From Mycolicibacterium aubagnense (GTDB lineage Bacteria; Actinomycetota; Actinomycetes; Mycobacteriales; Mycobacteriaceae): 64,000 bases of DNA. Shown here piece by piece: positions 36,154 to 45,685 of this stretch. The stretch covers positions 2,728,001-2,792,000 of the forward strand of contig NZ_AP022577.1 of NCBI RefSeq assembly GCF_010730955.1, in the 5' to 3' direction. Both the position numbers and the translations under genes were made by a program. The notes under the pieces were generated by a model. The model worked only from the letters and a program-made list of their open reading frames with translations, had not been told where the DNA came from and searched no databases. Every line of letters starts with the position of its first letter. The stretch's first letter is position 1.

Positions 36154-37569
36154 TTACGGCCGTCCGGCAGGCGAGTACGGCAGGTCGCTGCTGTTGTGCG
36201 GATCGACGTGCACCGGCCGGCCAATGTACGGAAACGCGCGCTGCGGGCACGCCGGGCGGTCGCAGATCTTGCAACCCGCCCCGATCGGCACCGCCGCGTC
36301 AGGATCGGCCAAATCGATCCCCGCCGCGTAGATCAGCTTCTCGGCATGAACCAGGTCACAGCCCAGCCCGATGGCAAAACGCTTACGCGGGCCGCGATAT
36401 CGACTCGGGGCGGACGACGTGGTGCGGGCAATCCAGAAGTACGACCGGCCGTCCGGCATCTGCGCGACCTGGGTGATGAATTCGCCGGGCCGCTCGACGG
36501 CACGGTGGACCACCCACAGCGGACAGTTGCCACCCACTCGGGAGAAGTGAAAAGCCGTGGCGGACTGGCGCTTCGAGATATTTCCGGCACTGTCGGTGCG
36601 GACGAAGATAAAGGGCACGCCACGTGCGTCCGGCCGCTGCAGCGTCGAGAGGCGATGGCAGATGGTCTCGAACCCGACTTCGAACCGGCGCGCCAGTTGA
36701 TCGATGTCGTAGCGCAGCTCCTCGGCCGCATCCAGAAACATCCGGTACGGCAGCAGCAGCGCACCGGCGAAATAGTTTGCCAGCCCGATGCGTGCGACTT
36801 CCCTTGCCTCGGAACTGAGTTGGTCAGCGGTGGCCACGATCGCGGAGATCAGTTCGGAGTGCCGAAGCAACGCCACCTGGGTGGCCATCTGGAACGCTCG
36901 CTGCCCGGGATGCAGCCAGCGCGCGACGTACAACACCCCGGTATCCGGCCGGTAGGACCGCTGCGCGTTGGGACCCAACACATCACCGTCGTCGATCACC
37001 ACGGTGACGCCGAACTCGTCGGACAACAGGTCCGCGAGTTGCGCATCAAGCCCGCCCAGCCGCATCCGATGCTCCGCGAACAGCGCTTCCGCCGCCTCGT
37101 CCAGCTCACCGATGTAGTTCTTACGGTCGTAGAAGAAGTCCCGCACTTCCTCGAACGGCATCGGCTGTTGCCCGGGCACCGAGGCATCGACATTGGCCCG
37201 CGTATGCATCGCATCGAGTTCCGTTGTGGCGTCGAACAATCGGCGGTTCATGCTGACCAGCATCTGACCCACGGCCGGCATCCTGGCCACCAATTCCTCG
37301 ATCTGGCCGGCGGTGGCCGGGGTGTCAGCCAGGATCTCGCGCAAGTCGGAAACCAGCCGCGCATCGGAATCGGGCGCGAAGTAATTGGTCGGCAGGTTGA
37401 ACCGCTCAGCCAATGCCAGCAGTACCGGCACGGTCACGGGCCGCTGATCGTTTTCCAGCTGGTTGACATAGCTCGTCGACAGATCCAGGGCGCGCGCCAG
37501 CGCGACCTGGGTCAGGCCTTGTTCCTCGCGCAGCCGTCGCAGACGGGCGCCCACGAATGTCTTTGCCAC
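36154..37569 (-). CDS. prpR: Methylcitrate-cycle regulator PrpR
   Basis: A 471-residue regulator of the ScfR/RamB type. The N-terminal Xre HTH is RLRRLREEQGLTQVALARALDLSTSYVNQLENDQRPVTV. Next come an IrrE-like middle domain (DFFYDRKNYIGELDEAAEALFAEHRM) and a C-terminal short-chain acyl-CoA-binding domain with conserved Cys (GCKICDRPACPQRAFP) thought to hold an Fe-S cluster. It is divergent from prpD, as in M. tuberculosis (Rv1129c-Rv1130). It probably activates prpDBC on propionyl-CoA and may control pyc as well. Confidence 0.92.
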   Translation of the reverse strand: MAKTFVGARLRRLREEQGLTQVALARALDLSTSYVNQLENDQRPVTVPVLLALAERFNLPTNYFAPDSDARLVSDLREILADTPATAGQIEELVARMPAVGQMLVSMNRRLFDATTELDAMHTRANVDASVPGQQPMPFEEVRDFFYDRKNYIGELDEAAEALFAEHRMRLGGLDAQLADLLSDEFGVTVVIDDGDVLGPNAQRSYRPDTGVLYVARWLHPGQRAFQMATQVALLRHSELISAIVATADQLSSEAREVARIGLANYFAGALLLPYRMFLDAAEELRYDIDQLARRFEVGFETICHRLSTLQRPDARGVPFIFVRTDSAGNISKRQSATAFHFSRVGGNCPLWVVHRAVERPGEFITQVAQMPDGRSYFWIARTTSSAPSRYRGPRKRFAIGLGCDLVHAEKLIYAAGIDLADPDAAVPIGAGCKICDRPACPQRAFPYIGRPVHVDPHNSSDLPYSPAGRP

Positions 37570-37599
37570 TGCGGCCAGCGTAACCCGTAGCGCTTACAC

Positions 37600-37612
37600 A
37601 AAGTTCGCAAAC
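37600..37612. promoter_or_regulatory. Candidate PrpR binding site
   Basis: AAAGTTCGCAAAC lies between prpR and prpD and is close to the AAAGTTTGCAAAC-type sites bound by mycobacterial RamB/PrpR. It is about 65 bp upstream of the predicted prpD -10, a suitable place for an activator. Confidence 0.55.
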
Positions 37613-37675
37613 ATCCGCGGCGAAGGACACAACATTACGCATTTACAGGGGGTTTCGGGCGAACATCGCGCTGCG

Positions 37676-37681
37676 TAGCGT
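37676..37681 (+). promoter_or_regulatory. Candidate -10 for leaderless prpD
   Basis: TAGCGT fits TAnnnT and ends 7 bp before ATG 37689. No Shine-Dalgarno sequence is present, so a leaderless transcript starting at the ATG is likely, as is common in mycobacteria. Confidence 0.4.
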
Positions 37682-37688
37682 GCGAATC

Positions 37689-39194
37689 ATGCAGACACAC
37701 GAGGTACGCACCCGACGCAGCGCCGAAGAGTTCCCCCGCTCGGAACACCTGGCCTGGAAGATCGCCGAAGTCGCCGCCGACCCGGTCGAGGTCACCCCCG
37801 AGGTCGAGGCGATGGTCATCAACCGCATCATCGACAACGCTTCGGTGTCTGCTGCGTCGGTGATCCGCCGCCCGGTGACTGTCGCCCGTACTCAAGCCCA
37901 GGCCCATCGCACCCCGCGCGGAGCGACCGTGTTCGGCATCGACGGCACCTACTCACCCGAATGGGCCGCCTGGGCCAACGGTGTGGCCGTGCGCGAACTC
38001 GACTTCCACGACACGTTCCTCGCTGCCGAGTACTCCCACCCGGGTGACAACATCCCGGCGCTGGTCGCGGTGGCCCAGCAGCTCGACGTCCGCGGCAGCG
38101 ACCTGATCCGCGGCATCGCCACCGCCTACGAAGTCCAGATGGACCTGGTCCGCGGAATCTGCCTGCACGAGCACAAGATCGACCACGTCGCACACCTCGG
38201 CCCGTCCGTCGCGGCCGGCCTCGGCACCATGCTGCGCCTGGACCCCGACACCATCTACGCCGCCGTCGGCCAGGCGCTCCACCTGACCACCGCCACCCGG
38301 CAGTCCCGCAAGGGCCTGATCTCCAGCTGGAAGGCCTACGCCCCGGCGCTGGCCGGCAAGGTCGCCATCGAGGCCGTCGACCGCGCCATGCGCGGCGAGG
38401 GCTCCCCCGCTCCCATCTGGGAAGGCGAGGACGGCGTCATCGCCTGGCTGTTGTCCGGACCCGAGCACACCTACCAGGTGCCGCTGCCTGGTCCCGACGA
38501 GCCCAAGCTGGCCATCCTCGACAGCTACACCAAGGAGCACAGCGCCGAGTATCAGAGCCAGGCCCCGATCGACCTCGCCCGCCGGATGCGTTCGCGGATC
38601 GGTGATCTCGATCAGATCGCCACCATCGTGCTGCACACCAGCCACCACACCCACGTGGTCATCGGGACGGGCTCGAACGATCCGCAGAAGTTCGATCCGG
38701 ACGCGTCCCGCGAGACGCTCGACCACTCGGTGATGTACATCTTCGCGGTGGCGCTGCAGGACGGCGAATGGCACCACGAACGGTCCTACGCGCCGGAGCG
38801 GGCACACCGGCCCGACACCATCGAGCTGTGGCACAAGATCTCCACCGTCGAGGACCCCGAGTGGACCCGGCGCTACCACTCGAATGACCCGGCCGAGAGG
38901 GCCTTCGGCGCTCGTGCCGTGGTGACGCTCAAGAGCGGCGAAGTGCTCGTCGACGAGCTGGCCGTGGCGGACGCCCACCCACTGGGTGCGCGCCCATTCG
39001 GGCGTGAGCAGTACCGCAACAAGTTCACGGTGCTCGCCGACGGTGTCATCGCCCAGGTCGAGCAGGAGCGGTTCCTGAACGTCGTGGACGGACTCGCCGG
39101 CCTGAAGCCCGGCAGCCTCGATGCGCTCAACCTGCGAGTCGAGCAGGTTGTCTTGGACAAGGCGCCGACGATCCCGAGCGGAATTTTCCGATGA
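37689..39194 (+). CDS. prpD: 2-methylcitrate dehydratase PrpD
   Basis: Dehydrates 2-methylcitrate in propionyl-CoA catabolism. The 501 residues show MmgE/PrpD features: [50 protein letters not shown] (active-site region), [18 protein letters not shown] and [21 protein letters not shown]. The start is ATG 37689 (leaderless model); GTG 37680 is possible. Its stop overlaps the prpB start (ATGA), the first of three coupled junctions leading to pyc. Confidence 0.93.
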   Translation: MQTHEVRTRRSAEEFPRSEHLAWKIAEVAADPVEVTPEVEAMVINRIIDNASVSAASVIRRPVTVARTQAQAHRTPRGATVFGIDGTYSPEWAAWANGVAVRELDFHDTFLAAEYSHPGDNIPALVAVAQQLDVRGSDLIRGIATAYEVQMDLVRGICLHEHKIDHVAHLGPSVAAGLGTMLRLDPDTIYAAVGQALHLTTATRQSRKGLISSWKAYAPALAGKVAIEAVDRAMRGEGSPAPIWEGEDGVIAWLLSGPEHTYQVPLPGPDEPKLAILDSYTKEHSAEYQSQAPIDLARRMRSRIGDLDQIATIVLHTSHHTHVVIGTGSNDPQKFDPDASRETLDHSVMYIFAVALQDGEWHHERSYAPERAHRPDTIELWHKISTVEDPEWTRRYHSNDPAERAFGARAVVTLKSGEVLVDELAVADAHPLGARPFGREQYRNKFTVLADGVIAQVEQERFLNVVDGLAGLKPGSLDALNLRVEQVVLDKAPTIPSGIFR

Positions 39195-40111
39195 GCGCCG
39201 GCCTGCTGGGCTCGACGGTCTCGGCCGCCGACAAGCGCGTCAACTTCCGGTCCGCACTGAATTCCGGCCGGCTGCAACGCTATCCGGGCGCATTCTCACC
39301 GCTGGTGGCAAAGCTCGTGTCGGAGATCGGATTCGAGGGGGTCTACGTCTCGGGCGCGGTGCTGTCGGCCGACCTCGGCCTGCCCGATATCGGATTGACC
39401 ACCCTCAGCGAGGTCGCCGGCCGCAGCGCCCAGATCGCCGCGGCCACCGACCTGCCCACACTGGTCGACGCCGACACCGGTTTCGGTGAACCGATGAGCG
39501 CCGCCCGCACCATCACCATCCTGGAGGATGCCGGCCTGGCCGGCTGCCACCTCGAGGATCAGGTGAACCCGAAGCGGTGCGGCCACCTGGATGGCAAGGC
39601 CGTGGTACCCGCGGGCGAGATGATCAAGCGGTTGCGCGCGGCGGTGGCCGCGCGCCGGGACCCCAATTTCATCATCTGTGCCAGAACTGACGCGGCGGGC
39701 ATCGAGGGCATCGACTCCGCCATCAACCGGGCGAAGGCCTATGCGGACGCCGGCGCCGATCTGATCTTCACCGAGGCGCTTTCCACCCCAGGTGAATTCG
39801 AGCGCTTCCGGGCAGCGGTCGATACGCCATTGCTGGCCAACATGACCGAGTTCGGCAAGTCCGAACTCGTCACGGCTCAGCAGCTGTCCGACATCGGATA
39901 CAACATGGTGATCTACCCGGTCACCACGCTGCGCCTGGCGATGTACGCGGTCGAGGTGGGCTTGCGCGAAATCCACTCGGCTGGAACGCAAGCCGGGCTA
40001 CTGGACCAGATGCAGCATCGCAGCCGGCTCTACGAGTTGCTGCGCTACGCCGAATACAACGAATTCGATTCAGACATCTTCAATTTCACCCTCCAGGACG
40101 GGACAGCATGA
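39191..40111 (+). CDS. prpB: Methylisocitrate lyase PrpB
   Basis: A 306-residue isocitrate-lyase-superfamily enzyme that splits methylisocitrate into pyruvate and succinate. Active-site signatures: DADTGFGEP, the catalytic loop [11 protein letters not shown] and [13 protein letters not shown]. tuberculosis lacks prpB and uses isocitrate lyase instead, so this organism has a complete methylcitrate cycle. Four-base overlaps join it to prpD and prpC. Confidence 0.93.
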   Translation: MSAGLLGSTVSAADKRVNFRSALNSGRLQRYPGAFSPLVAKLVSEIGFEGVYVSGAVLSADLGLPDIGLTTLSEVAGRSAQIAAATDLPTLVDADTGFGEPMSAARTITILEDAGLAGCHLEDQVNPKRCGHLDGKAVVPAGEMIKRLRAAVAARRDPNFIICARTDAAGIEGIDSAINRAKAYADAGADLIFTEALSTPGEFERFRAAVDTPLLANMTEFGKSELVTAQQLSDIGYNMVIYPVTTLRLAMYAVEVGLREIHSAGTQAGLLDQMQHRSRLYELLRYAEYNEFDSDIFNFTLQDGTA

Positions 40112-41235
40112 CCACCACCGCACCGGATACACCGCGCATCCACAAGGGCCTGGCCGGCGTCGTCGTCGACACCACCGCCATCTCCAAGGTCGTGCCCGAG
40201 ACCAACAGCCTGACCTACCGGGGTTACCCGGTACAGGATCTGGCGATGCGGTGCTCTTTCGAGCAGGTCGCCTACCTGCTGTGGCACGGCGAGCTGCCGT
40301 CCGACCAGGAGCTGGCCATGTTCAGCCAGCGCGAACGCGCATCCCGGCGGGTCGACCGGTCGATGTACTCGCTGCTGGCGAAGCTGCCCGAGAGCTGCCA
40401 CCCGATGGACGTGGTGCGCACCGCGATCAGCTATCTGGGCGCCGAGGACCCTGAAGAGGACAACAGCACCGCGACAGCTAATTACGCCAAGTCGCTGCGG
40501 ATGTTCGCCGTCCTGCCGACCATCGTCGCCGCCGACATCCGGCGTCGGCAGGGTCTGCCGCCCATCGCACCGCACAGCCACCTGGGCTACGCGGAGAACT
40601 TCCTGAACATGTGTTTCGGCGACGTGCCGGAGCCGGCGATCGTCGAGGCGTTCAGCCAGTCGATGGTGCTGTACGCCGAACACAGCTTCAACGCGTCGAC
40701 CTTTGCCGCCCGCGTGGTGACCTCCACCCAGTCGGACATCTACAGCGCCGTCACCGCGGCCATCGGAGCCCTCAAAGGTTGTCTGCACGGCGGTGCGAAC
40801 GAAGCCGTCATGCACGACATGCTGGAGATCGGCTCCGCCGACAATGCCGCGAAGTGGTTGCACGGCAAGCTGTCCCGCAAGGACAAGGTGATGGGCTTCG
40901 GCCACCGTGTCTACAAGAACGGCGACTCACGGGTCCCCACGATGAAGGCAGCCTTCGAGCGGGTGGTGGCGGCGCGGGGTGGGCAACAGTGGCTGGACAT
41001 CTACCACGTGCTGGAGCGGGACATGTTCGCCGCCACCGGCATCAAGCCGAACCTCGACTTCCCCACCGGGCCCGCCTACTACCTGATGGGCTTCGACATC
41101 CCGGTCTTCACACCGCTTTTCGTGATGTCCCGGATCACCGGCTGGACGGCACACATCATGGAGCAGGCGGCGTCGAACGCATTGATCCGTCCCCTGAGCG
41201 AATACTCGGGCCAACCACAACGTTCCATTGCCTGA
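40108..41235 (+). CDS. prpC: 2-methylcitrate synthase PrpC
   Basis: A citrate-synthase-family protein of 375 residues that condenses propionyl-CoA with oxaloacetate. Signatures: the N-terminal HKGLAGVVVDTTAISKVV and YRGYPVQDLA typical of PrpC, LYAEHSFNASTFAARV, LKGCLHGGANEAVMHDML (catalytic His), MGFGHRVYKNGDSR and the C-terminal ITGWTAHIMEQ. The 3' end overlaps the pyc start by 8 bp, so the enzyme using oxaloacetate is translated with the one making it. Confidence 0.94.
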   Translation: MTTTAPDTPRIHKGLAGVVVDTTAISKVVPETNSLTYRGYPVQDLAMRCSFEQVAYLLWHGELPSDQELAMFSQRERASRRVDRSMYSLLAKLPESCHPMDVVRTAISYLGAEDPEEDNSTATANYAKSLRMFAVLPTIVAADIRRRQGLPPIAPHSHLGYAENFLNMCFGDVPEPAIVEAFSQSMVLYAEHSFNASTFAARVVTSTQSDIYSAVTAAIGALKGCLHGGANEAVMHDMLEIGSADNAAKWLHGKLSRKDKVMGFGHRVYKNGDSRVPTMKAAFERVVAARGGQQWLDIYHVLERDMFAATGIKPNLDFPTGPAYYLMGFDIPVFTPLFVMSRITGWTAHIMEQAASNALIRPLSEYSGQPQRSIA

Positions 41236-44200
41236 GCGCGCAATCCGCAAAGTCCTCGTCGCCAACCGCGGCGAGATCGCGATCCGGGCCTTCCGGGCGG
41301 CCTATGAAATGGGCATCGCGACGGTGGCGGTGTACGCACACGAGGACCGGAACTCCCCGCACCGATTGAAGGCCGACGAGTCCTATCAGATCGGCGAACC
41401 CGGGCACCCGGTCCGGGCCTACCTGTCCGTGGAAGAGATCATCCGGGTGGCCCAGCTGTCCGGTTCCGACGCCGTCTACCCCGGGTACGGATTCCTTTCG
41501 GAAAACCCGGAATTGGCGTCGGCCTGTGCGGCCGCCGGCATCACCTTCGTCGGCCCCGGCGCCGACGTGTTGGAGCTCACCGGCAACAAGGCCAGTGCCA
41601 TCGCGGCGGCCCGGGCCGCCGGCCTGCCAGTGCTCGCCTCATCCGACCCATCGTCCTCGGTCGGCGATCTGCTCACGGCCGCAGCCGATATGGAATTCCC
41701 GCTGTTCGTCAAGGCGGTCTCCGGCGGCGGTGGCCGCGGCATGCGACGGGTGGCCGCACCCGCCGATCTGGCCGAGGCCATCGAAGCGGCTTCACGGGAA
41801 GCGGAATCGGCATTCGGTGACCCGATGGTCTACCTCGAGCAGGCGGTCCTCAATCCGCGCCATATCGAGGTGCAGATCCTGGCTGACGGCACCGGCGAGG
41901 TGATCCATCTCTTCGAGCGGGACTGCAGTGTGCAGCGTCGGCACCAGAAGGTGATCGAGCTGGCGCCGGCGCCCAATCTCACCGACGAACTACGGGCCCG
42001 TATCTGTTCTGACGCAGTGACATTCGCCCGCCACATCCGGTACTTCTGTGCCGGCACCATCGAGTTCCTTCTCGACGAGCGCGGGCACCACGTGTTCATC
42101 GAGTGCAATCCCCGCATTCAGGTCGAGCACACGGTCACCGAGGAGATCACCGATGTGGACCTGGTGGCTTCCCAGTTGCGGCTTGCTTCCGGCGAGTCGT
42201 TGACCGATCTCGGACTGAGCCAGGACACGCTCCGGATCCGCGGCGCCGCAATGCAATGCCGGATCACCACCGAGGATCCCGCCAACGGGTTCCGGCCGGA
42301 CACCGGCCGCATCACCGCCTACCGCAGTCCCGGCGGCGCCGGAGTCCGATTGGACGGCGGCACCAACGTCGGTGCCGAGATCAGTGCGCATTTCGACTCC
42401 ATGCTGGTCAAGCTCAGCTGCCGGGGCCATGACTTCGCCACCGCGGTCACGCGAGCCCGCCGGGCCCTTGCCGAGTTCCGCATCCGCGGGGTGTCGACGA
42501 ACATCCCGTTCCTGCAGGCGGTTCTGGACGACCCGGACTTCGCTGCGGGCAACGTGTCCACCGCATTCATCGACCAACGGCCACAGCTGCTGACCGCCCA
42601 TACCCCGAGCGACCGCGGCACCCGCATCCTCAACTACCTCGCCGATGTCACGGTCAACAAGCCGCACGGTGTGCGGCGGTCAACGGTGTATCCGCGCGAC
42701 AAGCTGCCGGACATCGATCTGTCCATCCCGGCACCGGCGGGCAGCAAGCAGCTGCTGACCGAGTTGGGGCCAGCGGGCTTTGCGGCTGCGCTGCTGGAAT
42801 CGCCGCGACTGTGGGTCACCGACACCACGTTCCGCGATGCCCACCAGTCGCTGCTGGCCACCCGGGTGCGGACGTCGGGCCTGGTGAAGGTGGCCCCATA
42901 TGTCGCCCGCATGATGCCGCAGCTGCTGTCCGTCGAATGCTGGGGTGGCGCGACTTACGACGTGGCCCTTCGCTTCCTGAAGGAAGACCCGTGGGAGCGA
43001 CTCGCCGCACTGCGGGAGGCGATGCCCAACATCTGCCTGCAGATGTTGCTACGCGGACGCAACACCGTCGGCTATACCCCGTATCCGGTGTCGGTCACGT
43101 CGGCGTTCGTGCAGGAAGCCACGGCCACCGGTGTCGATATCTTCCGGATCTTCGACGCGCTCAACAACGTCGAATCGATGCGCCCAGCCATCGATGCGGT
43201 ACGCGAAACCGGTTCCGCGGTAGCCGAAGTGGCCATGTCGTACACCGGTGACCTGACCGACCCGAGCGAGACGCTGTACACGCTGGATCACTGGCTCAAG
43301 GTGGCCGAGCAGATCGTCGACGCCGGCGCGCATGTGCTGGCGATCAAGGATATGGCGGGGCTGTTGCGGCCACCTGCCGCGGCAGCCCTGGTGTCAGCGT
43401 TGCGGTCCCGGTTCGATCTGCCGGTGCACGTTCATACCCACGACACCCCGGGTGGCCAGTTGGCGACCTACCTTGCCGCCTGGCAGGCAGGCGCCTCAGC
43501 GGTCGACGGTGCCGCGGCTCCCCTGGCCGGGACCACCAGCCAGCCGGCGCTGTCGTCCATCGTCGCAGCCGCGGCTCACACCGAGCACGACACCGGCCTC
43601 TCGCTGACCAACGTCTGTGAGCTCGAGCCGTACTGGGAGGCGCTGCGCCGGGTGTACGCCCCGTTCGAGGCCGGGCTGCCGGCGCCGACCGGCCGCGTCT
43701 ACACCCATGAGATACCGGGCGGTCAGCTCAGCAACCTCCGCACCCAGGCCGTTGCCCTCGGGCTGGGCGGCCGGTTCGAGGACATCGAGAACGCTTATGC
43801 CGGAGCGGATCACGTCCTGGGCCGGCTGGTGAAGGTGACCCCGTCGAGCAAGGTGGTCGGCGACCTGGCGCTGGCGCTGGTCGGTGCCGGGATAAGTGCC
43901 GAGGAGTTCGCGGCCGATCCCGATCGTTACGACATCCCGGACTCGGTGATCGGCTTCTTCCGTGGCGAACTCGGCGACCCGGCCGGTGGCTGGCCGGAGC
44001 CGCTGCGTACCAAGGCGCTTCGGGGCCGGGCGCAACAAAGGTCGAGTGCCGCACTCACCGTCGAGGACTACGCCGAACTCGCCGCGCCGGGACCCCGCCG
44101 CCGCGCCGCGCTGAACCGGCTACTCTTTCCCGGGCCGACCCGCGAATTCGTCTCGCACAGGGAGCAATTCGGCGATACCTCGAGCCTGAGCGCCAACCAG

Positions 44201-44623
44201 TTCTTCTACGGGCTGCGCCACGGCGAGGAGCACCGGGTCAGGTTGAAGAAGGGTGTCGAGCTGCTGATCGGGCTGGAGGCCATCTCCGAACCCGACGATC
44301 GCGGCATGCGCACAGTACTGTGCCTGTTGAACGGTCAGCTGCGCCCGATCCTGGTGCGCGACAGGCTGATCGACAGCGCCGTCCCGGCCGCCGAGAAAGC
44401 GGACCGGGGCAACCCAGATCATGTCGCCGCACCCTTCGCGGGCGTGGTCACCATCGGAGTGGCAGTCGGGGACGCCGTAGCGGCCGGTCAGACGGTGGCA
44501 ACCATCGAAGCGATGAAGATGGAGGCCGCGATCACTTCACCGAAGGCCGGCACCGTCAAGCGGATCGCGGTGGCTCCTACCGCAAGCGTCGAGGGTAGTG
44601 ACCTACTTGTCGTGGTGAGCTGA
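41228..44623 (+). CDS. pyc: Pyruvate carboxylase
   Basis: A 1131-residue biotin enzyme making oxaloacetate from pyruvate. Domains in order: biotin carboxylase (KVLVANRGEIAIRAFRAAYE; ATP loop SGGGGRGMR; ECNPRIQVEH), carboxyltransferase from about residue 530 (TDTTFRDAHQSLLATR, ECWGGATYDVA, AIKDMAGLL, HTHDTPGG), the PYC helical domain, and C-terminal biotinyl (IEAMKMEA, Lys biotinylated). TTG 41228 overlaps prpC by 8 bp. M. tuberculosis pyc (Rv2967c) is elsewhere; here it is the fourth gene of the prp operon. Confidence 0.94.
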   Translation: MPERAIRKVLVANRGEIAIRAFRAAYEMGIATVAVYAHEDRNSPHRLKADESYQIGEPGHPVRAYLSVEEIIRVAQLSGSDAVYPGYGFLSENPELASACAAAGITFVGPGADVLELTGNKASAIAAARAAGLPVLASSDPSSSVGDLLTAAADMEFPLFVKAVSGGGGRGMRRVAAPADLAEAIEAASREAESAFGDPMVYLEQAVLNPRHIEVQILADGTGEVIHLFERDCSVQRRHQKVIELAPAPNLTDELRARICSDAVTFARHIRYFCAGTIEFLLDERGHHVFIECNPRIQVEHTVTEEITDVDLVASQLRLASGESLTDLGLSQDTLRIRGAAMQCRITTEDPANGFRPDTGRITAYRSPGGAGVRLDGGTNVGAEISAHFDSMLVKLSCRGHDFATAVTRARRALAEFRIRGVSTNIPFLQAVLDDPDFAAGNVSTAFIDQRPQLLTAHTPSDRGTRILNYLADVTVNKPHGVRRSTVYPRDKLPDIDLSIPAPAGSKQLLTELGPAGFAAALLESPRLWVTDTTFRDAHQSLLATRVRTSGLVKVAPYVARMMPQLLSVECWGGATYDVALRFLKEDPWERLAALREAMPNICLQMLLRGRNTVGYTPYPVSVTSAFVQEATATGVDIFRIFDALNNVESMRPAIDAVRETGSAVAEVAMSYTGDLTDPSETLYTLDHWLKVAEQIVDAGAHVLAIKDMAGLLRPPAAAALVSALRSRFDLPVHVHTHDTPGGQLATYLAAWQAGASAVDGAAAPLAGTTSQPALSSIVAAAAHTEHDTGLSLTNVCELEPYWEALRRVYAPFEAGLPAPTGRVYTHEIPGGQLSNLRTQAVALGLGGRFEDIENAYAGADHVLGRLVKVTPSSKVVGDLALALVGAGISAEEFAADPDRYDIPDSVIGFFRGELGDPAGGWPEPLRTKALRGRAQQRSSAALTVEDYAELAAPGPRRRAALNRLLFPGPTREFVSHREQFGDTSSLSANQFFYGLRHGEEHRVRLKKGVELLIGLEAISEPDDRGMRTVLCLLNGQLRPILVRDRLIDSAVPAAEKADRGNPDHVAAPFAGVVTIGVAVGDAVAAGQTVATIEAMKMEAAITSPKAGTVKRIAVAPTASVEGSDLLVVVS

Positions 44624-44627
44624 CCGA

Positions 44628-44671
44628 GGCCATGGTCACGGCACGACGGCAAGCTTGCCGTGACCATGGCC
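44628..44671. terminator. 16-bp perfect hairpin between pyc and oxidoreductase gene
   Basis: GGCCATGGTCACGGCA (44628-44643) pairs fully with TGCCGTGACCATGGCC (44656-44671) over a 12-nt loop. It starts 4 bp after the pyc stop and covers the last codons of the convergent oxidoreductase gene. It has no clear T-run, so a shared bidirectional terminator is likely but not certain. Confidence 0.6.
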
Positions 44672-45553
44672 CGTGGTGCTCGCGGACAGTGCGGCGGCAG
44701 CTTCGGTGAGTGGATAGGTCCGACTGATCGAGACGACGAGTCGGTCCTGCGCTGCGAGTGCGGCGAGTTCCCTGAGGGCGGAACCCAATTCGCTGCCCGC
44801 ACCACCGGCATGTACTTGGATGCCGGTGCCGGCCGCGTCAAAGGCGACCAGCGTGAGAACGCGCGCCGGATTGCCCGTGAGTTCGATCGACAACGGAATC
44901 TCCCCGCGGCCAGAGGCATCGAGCACGGCGTCGACGCCCTCGGGCGCGACGGCCCGGACCCTTTCGAGCAGACCGTCGCCATAGGTGACCGGCGTCGCGC
45001 CGAGCGAACGCAAGTATTCGTGGTTGGATTCGCTCGCCGTACCAATGACATTGACGCCTTGCGCCTTGGCGATTTGGACGGCAAACGTGCCCACTCCACC
45101 CGCTGCCGCATGGATGAGCAGCGTCTCACCTGGCTTGACGTCAAGCTTCTTCAGCACGGCGTACGCGGTGCCCCCGGCGCCCGCCAGCGAGCCCGCCACC
45201 TCCCAGGCGACACCGGCGGGCTTGCGGACGATATCGGCAGATTCTGCCAGCGCATGATCGGCGAACGACCCGGTCGTCGACCGGCCCAGGACCTCGTCGC
45301 CAACCGCCCATTCGGTGACCTCAGATCCGACGGCATCAACGACACCAGCCACGTCGGACCCCACGCCTGCGGGTAGCTCAAGAGGCATCAGTTCACGCAT
45401 GTAGCCGGCGACGATCTTCCAGTCGATCGGGTTGACCCCGGCGGCGCGTACCGCGATACGCACCTGAGTCGGTCCAGGCACCGGAGGCAGCACATCGACC
45501 ACTCGCAGGACCCCGGGCGTGCCGTATTCGGCGAACTGCACAATTCTCGACAT
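44636..45553 (-). CDS. Zinc-less MDR / quinone-oxidoreductase-type NADP reductase
   Basis: A 305-residue medium-chain reductase without the zinc Cys set. It has the GroES-like start (VQFAEYGTPGVLRVVDV, AAGVNPIDWK, GVGSDVAGVVDAVG) and the Rossmann motif HAAAGGVGTFAVQIAKAQG, pointing to a quinone oxidoreductase or enone reductase. Substrate unknown. Its C-terminal codons lie in the hairpin at 44628-44671, giving the tail TGHGHGKLAVVP. Convergent with pyc. Confidence 0.87.
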   Translation of the reverse strand: MSRIVQFAEYGTPGVLRVVDVLPPVPGPTQVRIAVRAAGVNPIDWKIVAGYMRELMPLELPAGVGSDVAGVVDAVGSEVTEWAVGDEVLGRSTTGSFADHALAESADIVRKPAGVAWEVAGSLAGAGGTAYAVLKKLDVKPGETLLIHAAAGGVGTFAVQIAKAQGVNVIGTASESNHEYLRSLGATPVTYGDGLLERVRAVAPEGVDAVLDASGRGEIPLSIELTGNPARVLTLVAFDAAGTGIQVHAGGAGSELGSALRELAALAAQDRLVVSISRTYPLTEAAAALSASTTGHGHGKLAVVP

Positions 45554-45640
45554 CTCTCCGTCTCCGATCAGGTTCCGATACCAGCCTATGAAGCAGAAGG
45601 CGTCGACCGTGAGATGTATTTCTGGTCATGCAGTAAACGG

Positions 45641-45677
45641 CAGTGCCCCGGAATCCGAATCAGATTCCGGGGCACTG
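45641..45677. terminator. Terminator hairpin after metE
   Basis: A perfect 15-bp stem CAGTGCCCCGGAATC/GATTCCGGGGCACTG with a 7-nt loop lies 8 bp beyond the metE stop. It should end leftward metE transcription and could also block read-through from the other side. Confidence 0.8.
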
Positions 45678-45685
45678 TGTTTGAA

